A DNA stretch of 47,053 nucleotides from UBA5232 sp035370405 (GTDB lineage: Bacteria; Patescibacteriota; Dojkabacteria; SC72): contig DAOOVT010000006.1 in NCBI GenBank assembly GCA_035370405.1, forward strand, positions 1 to 47,053, read 5' to 3'. Below the pieces are notes generated by a model. The model worked only from the letters and a program-made list of their open reading frames with translations, was not told the origin of the DNA and did no database searches. Below are positions 17,163 through 26,934 of the stretch, piece by piece (position 1 is the first letter of the stretch; each line of letters starts with the position of its first letter). The position numbers and the translations under genes are program-made.

Positions 17163-17936
17163 TTATTTATTCTTATATCTTCTTATTGATAAATCCAAAT
17201 ACTTTTTCTCGCTATCAATCCCAACAAACTTCCTTCCATATTCTACAGCAACTAGACCTGTAGTTGAACTCCCTGTAAATGGATCTAATACCAAATCCCC
17301 TTTTTTTGTACTTGCTAATATTATTCTTTTAAGAAGATCTTTAGGTTTTTGAGTTGGATGTTTACCAAATTTCTTTTCATAGGAAGGAGTGGAACCAATA
17401 ACCCAAACACTCCTCATCTGTTTGTGAGGACTCTTTAGTATATCCCCTTTCCACTCTCCCTCTCTCATAGCATCATAATTAAAGGTATGTGGCACTTTCT
17501 CTTCTTTCCTAGCCCATATTAGGGTCTCATGACTAGCTGTAAAGAACCTACAACTAAGGTTGGGAGGGGCGTTAGGTTTAAACCATACTATATCGTTTAA
17601 TATTCTGTAACCCAATTTTTGGATTATTAAGCCACATTGATATATGGAATGATATGTTCCACTAACCCATATGGTACCACTTGGTTTTAGTATCCTTTTA
17701 CATTCTTTTAACCATGTTCCATAGAAATCCATAGTTTCTTTAAGGGAATCAGACATATCCCAATCCCCCTTCTTAACATCTACCATCTTTCCATTTTGGC
17801 ATGTAAATGTACCGTTAGACAGAAAGTATGGAGGATCCGCGAATATCATATCGAATTTATTAACAGGAAAATCCTTAAGAATTTTTAAACTATCTCCATG
17901 GTATAAGATAAAGTCTTTAGCTTTAAAATATTGCAT
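17163..17936 (-). CDS. dpnA: second adenine methyltransferase, DpnA type
   Basis: This 257-residue N6-adenine methyltransferase of the beta-type motif order has D34-PPY in 'FADPPYFLSNGTFTC', then the target-recognition part, and the AdoMet motif 'VLDPFTGSSTTGLVAVEYGR' near the C-terminus. In DpnII systems DpnA also methylates single-stranded GATC and protects incoming transforming DNA. Its presence here suggests uptake of single-stranded DNA, which is inference. First gene of the operon; the stop is 16 bp before the endonuclease ATG. TATAAT ends 5 nt before its ATG. Confidence 0.88.
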   Translation of the reverse strand: MQYFKAKDFILYHGDSLKILKDFPVNKFDMIFADPPYFLSNGTFTCQNGKMVDVKKGDWDMSDSLKETMDFYGTWLKECKRILKPSGTIWVSGTYHSIYQCGLIIQKLGYRILNDIVWFKPNAPPNLSCRFFTASHETLIWARKEEKVPHTFNYDAMREGEWKGDILKSPHKQMRSVWVIGSTPSYEKKFGKHPTQKPKDLLKRIILASTKKGDLVLDPFTGSSTTGLVAVEYGRKFVGIDSEKKYLDLSIRRYKNK

Positions 17937-17941
17937 AATAA

Positions 17942-17947
17942 ATTATA
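17942..17947 (-). promoter_or_regulatory. -10 TATAAT of the restriction-modification operon, leaderless
   Basis: A perfect TATAAT on the minus strand ends 5 nt before the ATG at 17936, so transcription would begin at about the start codon. No Shine-Dalgarno is present. The stretch 17948-18147 upstream contains no gene. Confidence 0.55.
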
Positions 17948-18147
17948 CCAGCTTCATATTAACTATTTATTAATTCACACTACTACCCTAATATCTATCT
18001 TAGAAACGCTTGCATCTCATAACACTTAATCTTCAAAAACTCAAATAAAACCATAGTAAAACTACCTTCTAAACTATTATGCTTCCCCACTCTTAAAAAA
18101 ACTTGTATCACTTGGATAAATACCTCTTTAAAATATATTACAAAATT

Positions 18148-18813
18148 TCATAATTCTTGAAAACTTTTATAATCTAACTCTAAACCAAAATACTTCTCAA
18201 ATTCTTTCTTAAACTCATCTTCACTATTAATATTAGGTAATACCTTTAAAAAACCTATTACCTTTTCCTTACCGAATTTGTTTATCAATCCCTCTACAAC
18301 AAAACCCGATTCTGAATACACCTTCTCATCTTCATAAGAGTAATATTTAAGAAAGTTTTTAAATTCCTTAGGTCTTTCTTTTGTACTTAATTGATTAGAA
18401 GTATATATAGCAAAACCCTCATCTAACCATACAGGTCCCTTCCCTTTAGAAAAGATTATGTAAAACAAATGACTTAACTCATGTTTAAGTAAAGAATAAT
18501 ACTCCTCATCTGAATATTTATGCCTACTCTCTTTTTCATAGCTTTCTGGAGAAAGAAGCAGCAATTTATTATCGCTCAATGCTCTTCCAACAACCCAATC
18601 TTCTGTTTTATATCCAGATATAATATCAAAAGATTCTCTACTGTCTACTAAATATATAACAGGAGTATTTTCTATCCAATTTACACCATAGAAGTCTACT
18701 AATTCCTTCATAGCTTTATCAAAAAAGCCTTTTACATTTATGTTATTTGATTGTGTGACATTCATATCATATATATTTGTCATAACAGGATTATATAAAA
18801 AATGAGGCTTCAT
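18148..18813 (-). CDS. gluzincin metallopeptidase (MA-like, HExxH)
   Basis: This 221-residue protein carries the zinc motif H111-E-L-S-H115 in 'LLKHELSHLFY' and the downstream third ligand E132 in 'WLDEGFAIY', the spacing of M1-like peptidases of clan MA. There is no obvious signal peptide or membrane helix, so it may be cytoplasmic or use an unusual export route. The start at 18813 is supported by AAGGAGAG upstream on the minus strand. The substrate is unknown; the neighbours do not suggest one. Confidence 0.75.
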   Translation of the reverse strand: MKPHFLYNPVMTNIYDMNVTQSNNINVKGFFDKAMKELVDFYGVNWIENTPVIYLVDSRESFDIISGYKTEDWVVGRALSDNKLLLLSPESYEKESRHKYSDEEYYSLLKHELSHLFYIIFSKGKGPVWLDEGFAIYTSNQLSTKERPKEFKNFLKYYSYEDEKVYSESGFVVEGLINKFGKEKVIGFLKVLPNINSEDEFKKEFEKYFGLELDYKSFQEL

Positions 18814-18877
18814 ATATCTTCTCTCCTTAACAACAAAATCCTCAAACAGAGAATGCTACACTGGTTTTACTAACATC

Positions 18878-19309
18878 TTACATCGCATATGGGAAATTAA
18901 CCAACGATACTAGATGTGCCACAATTAAAACTAATAATACTGCTAAAAACATATACCATTGAGCATGAAATACTCTAATCTTTTTCTTAACATCTACAGA
19001 TACATTAGAAAACCTCATTATTAACCCAGTACCAGCCATCCATACAAGCAAAGCTATTAATACCCAACTCCATACATTGGAATATTCTATCATTAAGATT
19101 GCATGTACAATTGCTAACATTACTGAAACTAGATTTCCGAAATAGTGAACCTTATGCCAACGATCTTGAAGCTTATCCAACCACTCCCATTTAACAGAAG
19201 TATATATAACCTTATGTATTAAGCGAAAAATTACCACAAAGTTAGATATAAAAAACAATAAAGCTGTAAGAGAACCTAAAGTTAACCCTAAAGAAATATT
19301 TGATGGCAT
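18878..19309 (-). CDS. four-helix membrane protein with paired histidines (cytochrome b/ferric reductase-like)
   Basis: The 143 residues form four membrane helices. Histidines recur on helix 2 ('HYFGNLVSVMLAIVHAIL', 14 apart) and helix 4 ('FHAQWYMFLAVLLVLIVAHL', 17 apart). Such pairs at the two membrane faces are the pattern of bis-heme b proteins and of ferric-reductase transmembrane domains. Heme binding is inference. No soluble flavin domain is fused or adjacent; the nearest redox gene, a rubredoxin, is 8 kb away. The intergenic 19310-19565 shows nothing recognisable. Confidence 0.6.
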   Translation of the reverse strand: MPSNISLGLTLGSLTALLFFISNFVVIFRLIHKVIYTSVKWEWLDKLQDRWHKVHYFGNLVSVMLAIVHAILMIEYSNVWSWVLIALLVWMAGTGLIMRFSNVSVDVKKKIRVFHAQWYMFLAVLLVLIVAHLVSLVNFPYAM

Positions 19310-19565
19310 CTTTTTCTAAGAAATAATTTAAATTGCTAGAGAATCAACTTTTCTAGCATCTCACACTGAACATTCATATTGTGTCATATAATCTATAGAT
19401 TAATTAAAATCTTATCTTAAGATATTATATTACAAACTATAAAAAAGTTTAGTATATATTCACATAGTACTCTGAAAAATATATCTTCTAAACTCTTATG
19501 AGTTCTTTTAGTATTAAACAACACTAGAATACACAGTACAGTCTAGAACACTACTACACACCACT

Positions 19566-20843
19566 TTACTCATATCGCAGGGCCTTAACAGGATCCAGCC
19601 TTCCTGCTTTCATAGCAGGATATATCCCTGCAATTACCCCTATTAGTATACTTCCCAAAGTAATATACAGTGCATTTATAGGTTGAAAATGGAAAAATGT
19701 ATCAATAGCTGTAAAACCCTCCTGTGAAAGTAAACTTACTATATATGGATCAGCACTCTTCATCAATCCATATGTAATAGACAATCCCAATACTCCCCCT
19801 ATTAACCCTATCAATCCAGCTTGTATCAAAAATATGGTTAAAACCTGTAAATTAGATGCCCCTATGGCCTTAATTATACCTATCTCTTTAGTTTGTTCAT
19901 AAATACTCATAACCATTGTATTTATAATCCCAATAGATGCCACTATAGCTGATATAGAACCAAATATAACCAATGCTATAGTTAAAGCAGCAGTTAATGA
20001 AGAAACAAAATTCAAAACAGTTTCAGTAGAAATAACTGTCAACTTCATGTCATTTCTCAAAATATCTCCAACATTAGAAGTTTTACCATCTTCAGTAGAT
20101 ACTAATAGCTGTGAATAACCAACTTTTTTGATATACTCATCCACACTTGCAAAACCACTCACCTCAGAAAGTATCTCCATCGCCCTGCTACTATCAATCC
20201 AAAATGCATTATTATCCGTTTCAACAACTCCTTGTATTGTAAACACATACTCCCTTCCCTCATTATTAACATTACGAGAATACATACTTGGAACACTCTT
20301 GAAAATTACCTTCCTGCCAATAATATCATTAGCTGAAAGTTCAAAATATGAAGTAACATAGTTGCTTACAAAAATACCATCTTTCTCTAAAACAGGATTA
20401 CTCCCAGTAAAATTCGCAAAAAATTCATTATCTCCAGAAACATCTACTGCCTGAATTATTGAGTTAGGATACGCATCTTCATCTCCTTCCAGATACACTT
20501 CAAATCCACTAACACTAATCATTCTATTCACACTAGTAACACCATCTATGCTTTTAATCTTCTCTACAATTTCATCATCTAGAACAACAGGTTCTTCTTC
20601 TACATCACTCTTCTTCGGAGCAGATGACATCCCTGCACCTGTGAAATTACGTCCTGAGACATAAAGATCTGATGGCTTAAAAACAGAATTAAATTGCTTA
20701 ACTACTGCACTTTGTAAATCACTCATTCCAAATAGTATGAAAGTCATCAACATAACGGCTATCATTATCCCAAGACTAGTCAAAAATGTCCTAAGTTTTC
20801 TTCTTAATACCAAATTAAGAGCGTAGTTAAACATTTTTCCCAT
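19566..20843 (-). CDS. MacB/FtsX-type ABC transporter permease
   Basis: This 425-residue protein has the MacB architecture: one helix near residues 18-42, a large extracytoplasmic MacB_PCD domain (about 45-280), then three helices within the FtsX domain ('NTMVMSIYEQTKEIGIIKAIGAS', 'GLIGGVLGLSITYG', 'IGVIAGIYPAMKAGRLDPVKALRYE'). It pairs with the ATPase gene just upstream (17-bp overlap). Such transporters act by mechanotransmission on extracytoplasmic substrates rather than by classical pumping. The upstream secreted repeat protein is a candidate partner. Confidence 0.9.
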   Translation of the reverse strand: MGKMFNYALNLVLRRKLRTFLTSLGIMIAVMLMTFILFGMSDLQSAVVKQFNSVFKPSDLYVSGRNFTGAGMSSAPKKSDVEEEPVVLDDEIVEKIKSIDGVTSVNRMISVSGFEVYLEGDEDAYPNSIIQAVDVSGDNEFFANFTGSNPVLEKDGIFVSNYVTSYFELSANDIIGRKVIFKSVPSMYSRNVNNEGREYVFTIQGVVETDNNAFWIDSSRAMEILSEVSGFASVDEYIKKVGYSQLLVSTEDGKTSNVGDILRNDMKLTVISTETVLNFVSSLTAALTIALVIFGSISAIVASIGIINTMVMSIYEQTKEIGIIKAIGASNLQVLTIFLIQAGLIGLIGGVLGLSITYGLMKSADPYIVSLLSQEGFTAIDTFFHFQPINALYITLGSILIGVIAGIYPAMKAGRLDPVKALRYE

Positions 20844-21489
20844 CAGCTAAAATAATAGTTCTATCCGTTCTTCTTGCTATTTCATTATCATGAGTTATGA
20901 GTACTATTGTAACCTTTTCATTTCTATTTAAATCAATTAGCAATTCCATTATGGACTTTCCAGTCTTGCTGTCCAAGTTTCCAGTAGGTTCATCTGCAAG
21001 GATTATCTCAGGTGCATTTATTAACGCCCTAGCTATGGCTACCCTCTGCATTTCGCCACCAGATAATTCATTAGGTAAGTGGTTAATTCTTTTTTCAAGA
21101 GAGGTTATTTTCAATAAATAGTTCAATCTTTCATTGATGTTAATATCTTTCTTCTTACCAAACTTTAGTGGAAGAAGTATATTTTCTTTTACATTAAGAG
21201 ATGGGATTAAGTAGAATTGTTGAAATATTGTTCCAACAATGTATCTTCTGTAATAATTGCTATTGTATTCTTTAATATTTTTTCCAGCTACATATACATT
21301 TCCTGAATATTCCCTATCTAAACCACCTAGGATATGTAAGAGAGTGGACTTTCCTGACCCTGAAGCACCTACTACAGACAAAAACTCTCCCTTTTCGATA
21401 TCAAAGGCTACATCTTTGAGAGCATCAACATACACATTTTTGCCCATTATATATCTTCTTTTAAGATTTTGAATTTGAATGTATGGCAT
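20827..21489 (-). CDS. ABC transporter ATPase (MacB/LolD type)
   Basis: This 220-residue ATPase has the Walker A GASGSGKST at 41-49, the signature LSGGEMQRVAIARAL, the Walker B 'IILADEPTGNLDS' and the H-loop 'VLITHD'. The 'DEPTGNLD' form is characteristic of the LolD/MacB/FtsE subfamily. The permease gene begins inside its 3' end, so the two are translationally coupled. It lies 84 bp after the 905-aa secreted repeat protein, probably in the same transcript. Confidence 0.93.
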   Translation of the reverse strand: MPYIQIQNLKRRYIMGKNVYVDALKDVAFDIEKGEFLSVVGASGSGKSTLLHILGGLDREYSGNVYVAGKNIKEYNSNYYRRYIVGTIFQQFYLIPSLNVKENILLPLKFGKKKDININERLNYLLKITSLEKRINHLPNELSGGEMQRVAIARALINAPEIILADEPTGNLDSKTGKSIMELLIDLNRNEKVTIVLITHDNEIARRTDRTIILADGKNV

Positions 21490-21573
21490 ATTAGTATTTC
21501 AGAACGAAATATACAGTAAAATGAGTTAAACTGCAATGCAAATGTGGGAAGGAAACAAATGGTGAAAGAGCTT

Positions 21574-24291
21574 TTAATTAACCTTAATACCTTCCATCTG
21601 TAATCCCTCAAAGAGTATGCTAGAGGGGGATAGAGAATCATAGAAGACTCCATTGCTTGACCACTCTCCTTCCATATCATCTGTGTCATAGAACCTGATC
21701 CTCCAGTAGTACGTTGTTCCACTATTATTTAATAGACTACTACCATCGTAATAGTATTGTTCACTACGAGTTCCACTCGCTACATTTGTACTCTTCTTTC
21801 CACTGTCTAGTACTACTGTCTCAAATTCACTACTCGTTGATATCTGTATCTGATATGCTGATGCCCTGTCTCCATCTTCATCATAATATATTGCACTAAA
21901 TGACATCTTCTTACTGTTTAGTACTCCTGGTGTTGATGTTCCATTCATTTCCAATCCCGTTGGTGATGATGGCCTACTGTGTGTTCCAAATTGCACCACC
22001 ATCGAGTAACGACTTACTCCATCCTTCTCATCCCATATACGTATCTTCCAGTAGTATCTTCCTCCCTCTAATATCCCTTCTGTTCCTCCATAGGGTATCT
22101 CTGGGGTCCTACTACCATTAGCTATTGCCTCATTGAAAAATGTCTTCCCACTGTCCCATACTAATGGCTCTGTAAACTCTATTGTCCTTGCTACTAGGAT
22201 TTGGTACGCTACTGCTGTATTGTCCAAATCATTATCTGTATACCTCGCTGAAAATGTTGGACTTAGAGATACCTTTTCTGGATTTACTTGTCCTTCCGTT
22301 AGTAGTTCTGTCGGAATATTGGGTTCATAGTTTGTCTTGAACTCCATTACATCGGACCATTCACTTTGTGTGTGCTTGTTATCTCCTAACTTCATTCTCC
22401 AGTAGTATGTTGTTCCTCCTTGTAGCTCTGATCCTCCATATGCTCCATAGCTTACTTCTGGTATCCTTTCATTATTCCCTATTACTCCTTCTACATCTAT
22501 TACCTGACTGTCCCATTTCATTGTCCCATCAAATGTACTCCTTGTATTTAATTGTATCTGGTATGTTGCGCATACATCTGTCCCATCTGGGTCACTAAAT
22601 ACTCCTGAAAAGGTTGGCAATGGATTTAGTCCTACTCCTACTGGATTCACTAAGCCATTTACCAACAATCCTGTTGGTTTGTTGGGTTGGTAATTACTTC
22701 TGAATGTTCCTGTCTCTGACCAATCACTCATTGCCCCTTTGTCATCTCCTAGTTTTATCCTCCAGTAGTAGGTTATCCCATTGAGCATTGGAGTACCATC
22801 ATACTCTATTGCAGGGATTGTGCTGCCATTCGCTATTGGTCCTGGCATCTCCAATACCTCCGTATCCCATTTCATTATTCCATCAAAAGCACTAGTCGTG
22901 TTCATCTGTATTTGATACGTTATACAGGTATCTGCTGGGTCTACATCATTGTATATGGCTGTAAACATTGGATTTATCGTTATATCTACTCCTACTGGAC
23001 TTACTTCCCCATTTACCCTTAAATCTGTCGGAGACGGTTTGTAATTCATTGTGAACTGTCCTGTCTCTGACCAATCACTTATTGCTCCTTTGTTATCCCA
23101 CATCTTGATTCTCCAGTAGTAAGTTACTCCCCAATTCAATGTGTCTGTTGGGAACTGAATATCCTCACTTCTACTAGCATTGTTTACTAATGTTGTAAAA
23201 TCATTCTGTCCACTATCCCATATCATTGTCCCATCGAAACTTGATGATGTATTTACTTGTATTTGGTATGATTTACCTTTGTCTGCACTATCTGGATCAG
23301 AGAATACGGCTGAGAATCCAGGATTCTTTGATACTCCTGTAGGATTTGTCAACGAGTTTGTTAAAAGTGAAGTCGGAGCATTAGGAGCCTGATTGGCAAT
23401 ATATACACCTCCCGTCTCAAAATCTATCCATCCTACATCTTTAGACCAGGCATAACCACTAAAGGCACCTGTCTCTATGTTTACAAATGTATTACTATTA
23501 TTTGTGCTAAAGGAGATTTCATTCCCAGTATTAAGAACATATGCCGAACCCGACACCGCACCGGTTGCATTATCTACAAACACTCCTGATGTCTCACTTT
23601 GTGCAAACATTATCCATCCAATATCTTCAGACCATGCATACCCCGATATTGTCCTTCTATTGCTATTCGTAGGATCAGGATCTGATATGACTACATTAGC
23701 TCCATATTCACTGGAAGAGAAATACACTTTGTTTGAGGTGTTGACTACAGTAGCACTTCCAACAATGGGAACCTGATCGGCTATAAGCACACCTCCCGTC
23801 TCAAAATCTATCCATCCTACATCTTTAGACCAGGCATAACCACTAAAGGCACCTGTCTCTATGTTTACAAATGTATTACTATTATTTGTGCTAAAGGAGA
23901 TTTCATTCCCAGTATTAAGAACATATGCCGAACCCGACACCGCACCGGTTGCATTATCTACAAACACTCCGTCTGTTTCTCCCTGTGTAAACTTTATCCA
24001 TCCAATATCTTCAGACCATGCATACCCTGATATTGTCCTTCTATTATTATTCTCAGGGTCTGGATCTGATATGACTACATTTGCCCCATATACACTGAAG
24101 GAGAAAAACACTTTGTTTGAGGTGTTAACTACAGTAGCACTTCCAACGATAGGAATCTGATTACCAGTATCACCTCTCGCTACACTCTGCTTATCCCTAC
24201 TGATAACATAATATGCTATACCACACCCTGCTACAGCCACAATAGAACACGCTATTATTACTGACTTTTTAGAAGGTTTCCCCAGTTTCAT
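21574..24291 (-). CDS. large secreted repeat protein: two GYAWSxDIGWI modules plus five Fn3-like domains
   Basis: This 905-residue protein has an N-terminal membrane helix (about 10-30). Two tandem 128-residue modules follow, each holding 'GYAWSEDIGWI' and 'GYAWSKDVGWIDFETG'. Five Fn3/Ig-like domains of about 110 residues then each contain 'YQIQ-N', 'GxTYYWRIK-xD' and 'WS' strands. There is no sorting motif or C-terminal anchor. It is probably displayed via the N-terminal helix and may mediate adhesion. It precedes a MacB-type transporter, as does its relative at 29953-33203. The two 128-residue modules share an identical DNA block, indicating recent duplication or gene conversion. Confidence 0.8.
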   Translation of the reverse strand: MKLGKPSKKSVIIACSIVAVAGCGIAYYVISRDKQSVARGDTGNQIPIVGSATVVNTSNKVFFSFSVYGANVVISDPDPENNNRRTISGYAWSEDIGWIKFTQGETDGVFVDNATGAVSGSAYVLNTGNEISFSTNNSNTFVNIETGAFSGYAWSKDVGWIDFETGGVLIADQVPIVGSATVVNTSNKVYFSSSEYGANVVISDPDPTNSNRRTISGYAWSEDIGWIMFAQSETSGVFVDNATGAVSGSAYVLNTGNEISFSTNNSNTFVNIETGAFSGYAWSKDVGWIDFETGGVYIANQAPNAPTSLLTNSLTNPTGVSKNPGFSAVFSDPDSADKGKSYQIQVNTSSSFDGTMIWDSGQNDFTTLVNNASRSEDIQFPTDTLNWGVTYYWRIKMWDNKGAISDWSETGQFTMNYKPSPTDLRVNGEVSPVGVDITINPMFTAIYNDVDPADTCITYQIQMNTTSAFDGIMKWDTEVLEMPGPIANGSTIPAIEYDGTPMLNGITYYWRIKLGDDKGAMSDWSETGTFRSNYQPNKPTGLLVNGLVNPVGVGLNPLPTFSGVFSDPDGTDVCATYQIQLNTRSTFDGTMKWDSQVIDVEGVIGNNERIPEVSYGAYGGSELQGGTTYYWRMKLGDNKHTQSEWSDVMEFKTNYEPNIPTELLTEGQVNPEKVSLSPTFSARYTDNDLDNTAVAYQILVARTIEFTEPLVWDSGKTFFNEAIANGSRTPEIPYGGTEGILEGGRYYWKIRIWDEKDGVSRYSMVVQFGTHSRPSSPTGLEMNGTSTPGVLNSKKMSFSAIYYDEDGDRASAYQIQISTSSEFETVVLDSGKKSTNVASGTRSEQYYYDGSSLLNNSGTTYYWRIRFYDTDDMEGEWSSNGVFYDSLSPSSILFEGLQMEGIKVN
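23405..23970. repeat. 384-bp-period direct repeat with a 182-bp identical block
   Basis: The blocks 23405-23586 and 23789-23970 are identical by eye; the remaining ~200 bp of each unit differ at several sites. Each unit encodes one 128-residue GYAWS module. A related, more diverged copy lies at about 32,710-33,110 in the second large secreted protein. Confidence 0.85.
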
Positions 24292-24347
24292 TACACTATG
24301 CTATCATAATTCTCTCTACATGTTACCAATTTTTTCATTTATAACCC

Positions 24348-26765
24348 TCACTTCTTCTTAAATATAACCTTGCCATTCTCAACATATGCTACGATCGTAT
24401 CTCCTTTATGAAATTTTCCCTCTAACAGCTCCTTCGCCAAAGGATTTTCTACAACATTCTGTATCACCCTCTCCATAGGTCTAGCACCAAATTCTGGGTC
24501 ATATCCTATATCACTCACCAAATCAATAACTTCATCATCAAATTCGATACTCATTCCCTGAGCCTTAACCAAACCCTTCACATCCTCTAGAAGAATTCTC
24601 GCTATCTCTTTTATCTGCTTCTTATCCAAGTTTCTAAACACAATGATATCATCAAGCCTATTTAAAAATTCTGGTTTAAAGTACGACTTAAGGTCACCCA
24701 TTAGCTCCTGTTTTAGCTTTTCCCAATCTTTCTCACCTTTTTTCACAAATTCCTCTATTTTTCTAGAACCAATATTGCTTGTAGCAATTATGATAGTGTT
24801 CTTGAAGCTAACAGTCTTTCCTTGAGAATCAGTCAGCCTCCCATCATCAAGTACCTGAAGCAAAATATCGAAAACATCAGAATGTGCCTTCTCTATTTCA
24901 TCAAGAAGAATAACACAGTAAGGTCTTCTCCTTACGGCTTCCGTCAATTGTCCTCCTTCCTCATACCCAATATACCCTGGAGGAGAACCTATGAGCCTAG
25001 ATACAGAGAATTTCTCCATATATTCACTCATATCTATACGAACTATAGCTTCCTCATCCCCAAATATTTGTTTCGCCAGTGCCTTTGCAAGCAGAGTTTT
25101 ACCTACACCAGTAGGACCCATAAACAAAAAAGAAGCTATTGGCTTACGAGGATCTTTTAGACCCACTCTGGACCTCCTTACAGCCTCAGAGACTGCCCTT
25201 ACTGCTTCATCCTGTCCAACAACTCGTTTATGCAAAGTGTCTTCCAATTTTAATAGTCTGTCTTTCTCTTCCTCACATAAATCAGTTACAGGAATTCCTG
25301 TAGCCTTAGACAAAACTTCCGCTATGTCTTCTGTTTTAACAACTGGGGTTCCTGTTCCCTTTACTTTGTTCCATTTTTCTACTAATGGCTCTAATTTCCC
25401 CTTCAATTTTTCTATCTCCATTTTTATTTTCGCAGCTTCTTCATAGCTTCCACTTCTTGTAAGAGCTTCTCTTTCTTTTTCCATATTTTCTATTTTCTTT
25501 TTCAACTCCCTCACTTCTTCTGGCTCTGATGATGTCTCTAGTTTAACTCTACTCGCTGCTTCATCTATTAAATCTATGGCCTTGTCTGGAAGGAATCTAT
25601 CTTGAATGTATCTTTCAGATAATACTGCTGCTGCCGATATAGCTTCATCAGAAATTTTGACTCTATGGTGAGCTTCATACCTATCTCTAAGACCTCTTAA
25701 TATTTCAATAGTTTGTTCTACGGTAGGTTCTCCAACAAGTACTGTTTGAAATCTTCTTTCGAGTGCAGCATCTTTTTCTATGTATTTCTTGTATTCACTT
25801 AATGTTGTAGCTCCTATTATTTGTAAATCTCCTCTGGCTAGTGATGGTTTTAACATATTAGAGAGATCCATTTGTCCTTCAGGAGCTCCGCTTCCAACTA
25901 TGGTATGTAATTCGTCTATGAAGAGAATTACCTCTCTTCCTGCTTTTTCTAATTCTTTTAATACTTTTTGTATTCTTTCTTCATACTCTCCCCTATGACT
26001 AGCTCCTGCAATTAAAGCAGCGACATCTAATTCTTTTACAGTCTTATGTAGTAATACCTCTGGTACATTACCAGTTACTATACGATATGCTAAACCTTCT
26101 GCTATTGCTGTTTTTCCTACTCCAGGCTCACCAATTAATACAGGGTTGTTTTTCTTTCTTCTACAAAGTATTTGTATGACTCTTGTTATTTCATCACTTC
26201 TGCCTATGACAGGATCTATTTTCCCCTCTTTAGCAAGTTTAGTTAGATCTCTAGAGTATTTATCAAGATTTGGTGTTATAGAGGATTCTTCTATTTTCTC
26301 ACCACTTTCATCTCCTTCACCAACTACTTTTACTACGGCTTGTCTAGCTTGAGTTAAAGATATTCCATACTTTTCAAATATTTGTGCTGCTATTCCCTGA
26401 CCTTCTTCTATGAGTCCTAGTAGTATATGTTCTCCTCCTACATAGTGGTGTCCCAGTTCTTGAGATTCATAGAATGCAAGCTGAAGAACTTCTTTGGCCC
26501 TTGGTGTTAGTCCAGGGGTACCAAATGTAATTCCTTCATCGCTTCCTAAGACAGAAGATAGTTGATCTTGAAGGAGTTCATTGTCTATTTTTAATTCTTT
26601 GAGTACTCTTACAACAACATCATCATAATTGGATGCTGCCCACAGTAAGTGCTCTGTATCTATATTTCTGCTTCCTGTTTCTACTGCTTTTTCAGCAGCC
26701 ATTTGTATAATGTTTTCTGCTCTTTTGGAAAAATATCTTGATATATCAACAGATTCTTCAGACAT
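24348..26765 (-). CDS. clpC: ATP-dependent Clp protease ATPase subunit ClpC
   Basis: This 805-residue Hsp100 protein has two Clp N-repeats (about 1-145), AAA-1 with Walker A G212-EPGVGKT-219, a UVR-containing middle coiled coil (about 410-460: 'REALTRSGSYEEAAKIKMEIEKL'), AAA-2 with 'GPTGVGKTLLAKAL', and the C-terminal D2-small domain ending 'NGKVIFKKK'. The middle domain and overall length identify ClpC rather than ClpB or ClpA. It unfolds substrates for ClpP, which is not in this window. It is a single gene; a three-way-junction terminator of the upstream small gene lies just ahead of its start. Confidence 0.95.
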   Translation of the reverse strand: MSEESVDISRYFSKRAENIIQMAAEKAVETGSRNIDTEHLLWAASNYDDVVVRVLKELKIDNELLQDQLSSVLGSDEGITFGTPGLTPRAKEVLQLAFYESQELGHHYVGGEHILLGLIEEGQGIAAQIFEKYGISLTQARQAVVKVVGEGDESGEKIEESSITPNLDKYSRDLTKLAKEGKIDPVIGRSDEITRVIQILCRRKKNNPVLIGEPGVGKTAIAEGLAYRIVTGNVPEVLLHKTVKELDVAALIAGASHRGEYEERIQKVLKELEKAGREVILFIDELHTIVGSGAPEGQMDLSNMLKPSLARGDLQIIGATTLSEYKKYIEKDAALERRFQTVLVGEPTVEQTIEILRGLRDRYEAHHRVKISDEAISAAAVLSERYIQDRFLPDKAIDLIDEAASRVKLETSSEPEEVRELKKKIENMEKEREALTRSGSYEEAAKIKMEIEKLKGKLEPLVEKWNKVKGTGTPVVKTEDIAEVLSKATGIPVTDLCEEEKDRLLKLEDTLHKRVVGQDEAVRAVSEAVRRSRVGLKDPRKPIASFLFMGPTGVGKTLLAKALAKQIFGDEEAIVRIDMSEYMEKFSVSRLIGSPPGYIGYEEGGQLTEAVRRRPYCVILLDEIEKAHSDVFDILLQVLDDGRLTDSQGKTVSFKNTIIIATSNIGSRKIEEFVKKGEKDWEKLKQELMGDLKSYFKPEFLNRLDDIIVFRNLDKKQIKEIARILLEDVKGLVKAQGMSIEFDDEVIDLVSDIGYDPEFGARPMERVIQNVVENPLAKELLEGKFHKGDTIVAYVENGKVIFKKK

Positions 26766-26845
26766 ATGCCACCATAATCAACTTAATTATGTTAATCAAT
26801 TATACATCAATCATTATACAAAACTTAAGAAACTTTTTAAAAAAT

Positions 26846-26908
26846 GGCACCTTTGAAGTAGTAATCGCTTAATGTATAAGCAGATGTCTTACATCTACCA
26901 AAGGTGCC
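26846..26908 (-). terminator. structured terminator with three-way junction
   Basis: GGCACCTTTG and CAAAGGTGCC form a perfect 10-bp outer stem. Inside are two hairpins, GCTTA/TAAGC with loop ATGTA and AGATGT/ACATCT with loop CTT. On the minus strand the stem is followed by ATTTTTT, so it fits an elaborate Rho-independent terminator after the 94-aa gene. It also lies upstream of clpC. Confidence 0.6.
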
Positions 26909-26934
26909 TTACAGCTCATTTAATTTAGAATAAT

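Noticed and set aside
24643..25446. Long plus-strand open frames opposite clpC, and similar ones opposite the Fn3 and ABC genes
   Set aside because: Antisense shadows of strongly conserved genes, with no recognisable domains and no starts with ribosome sites.
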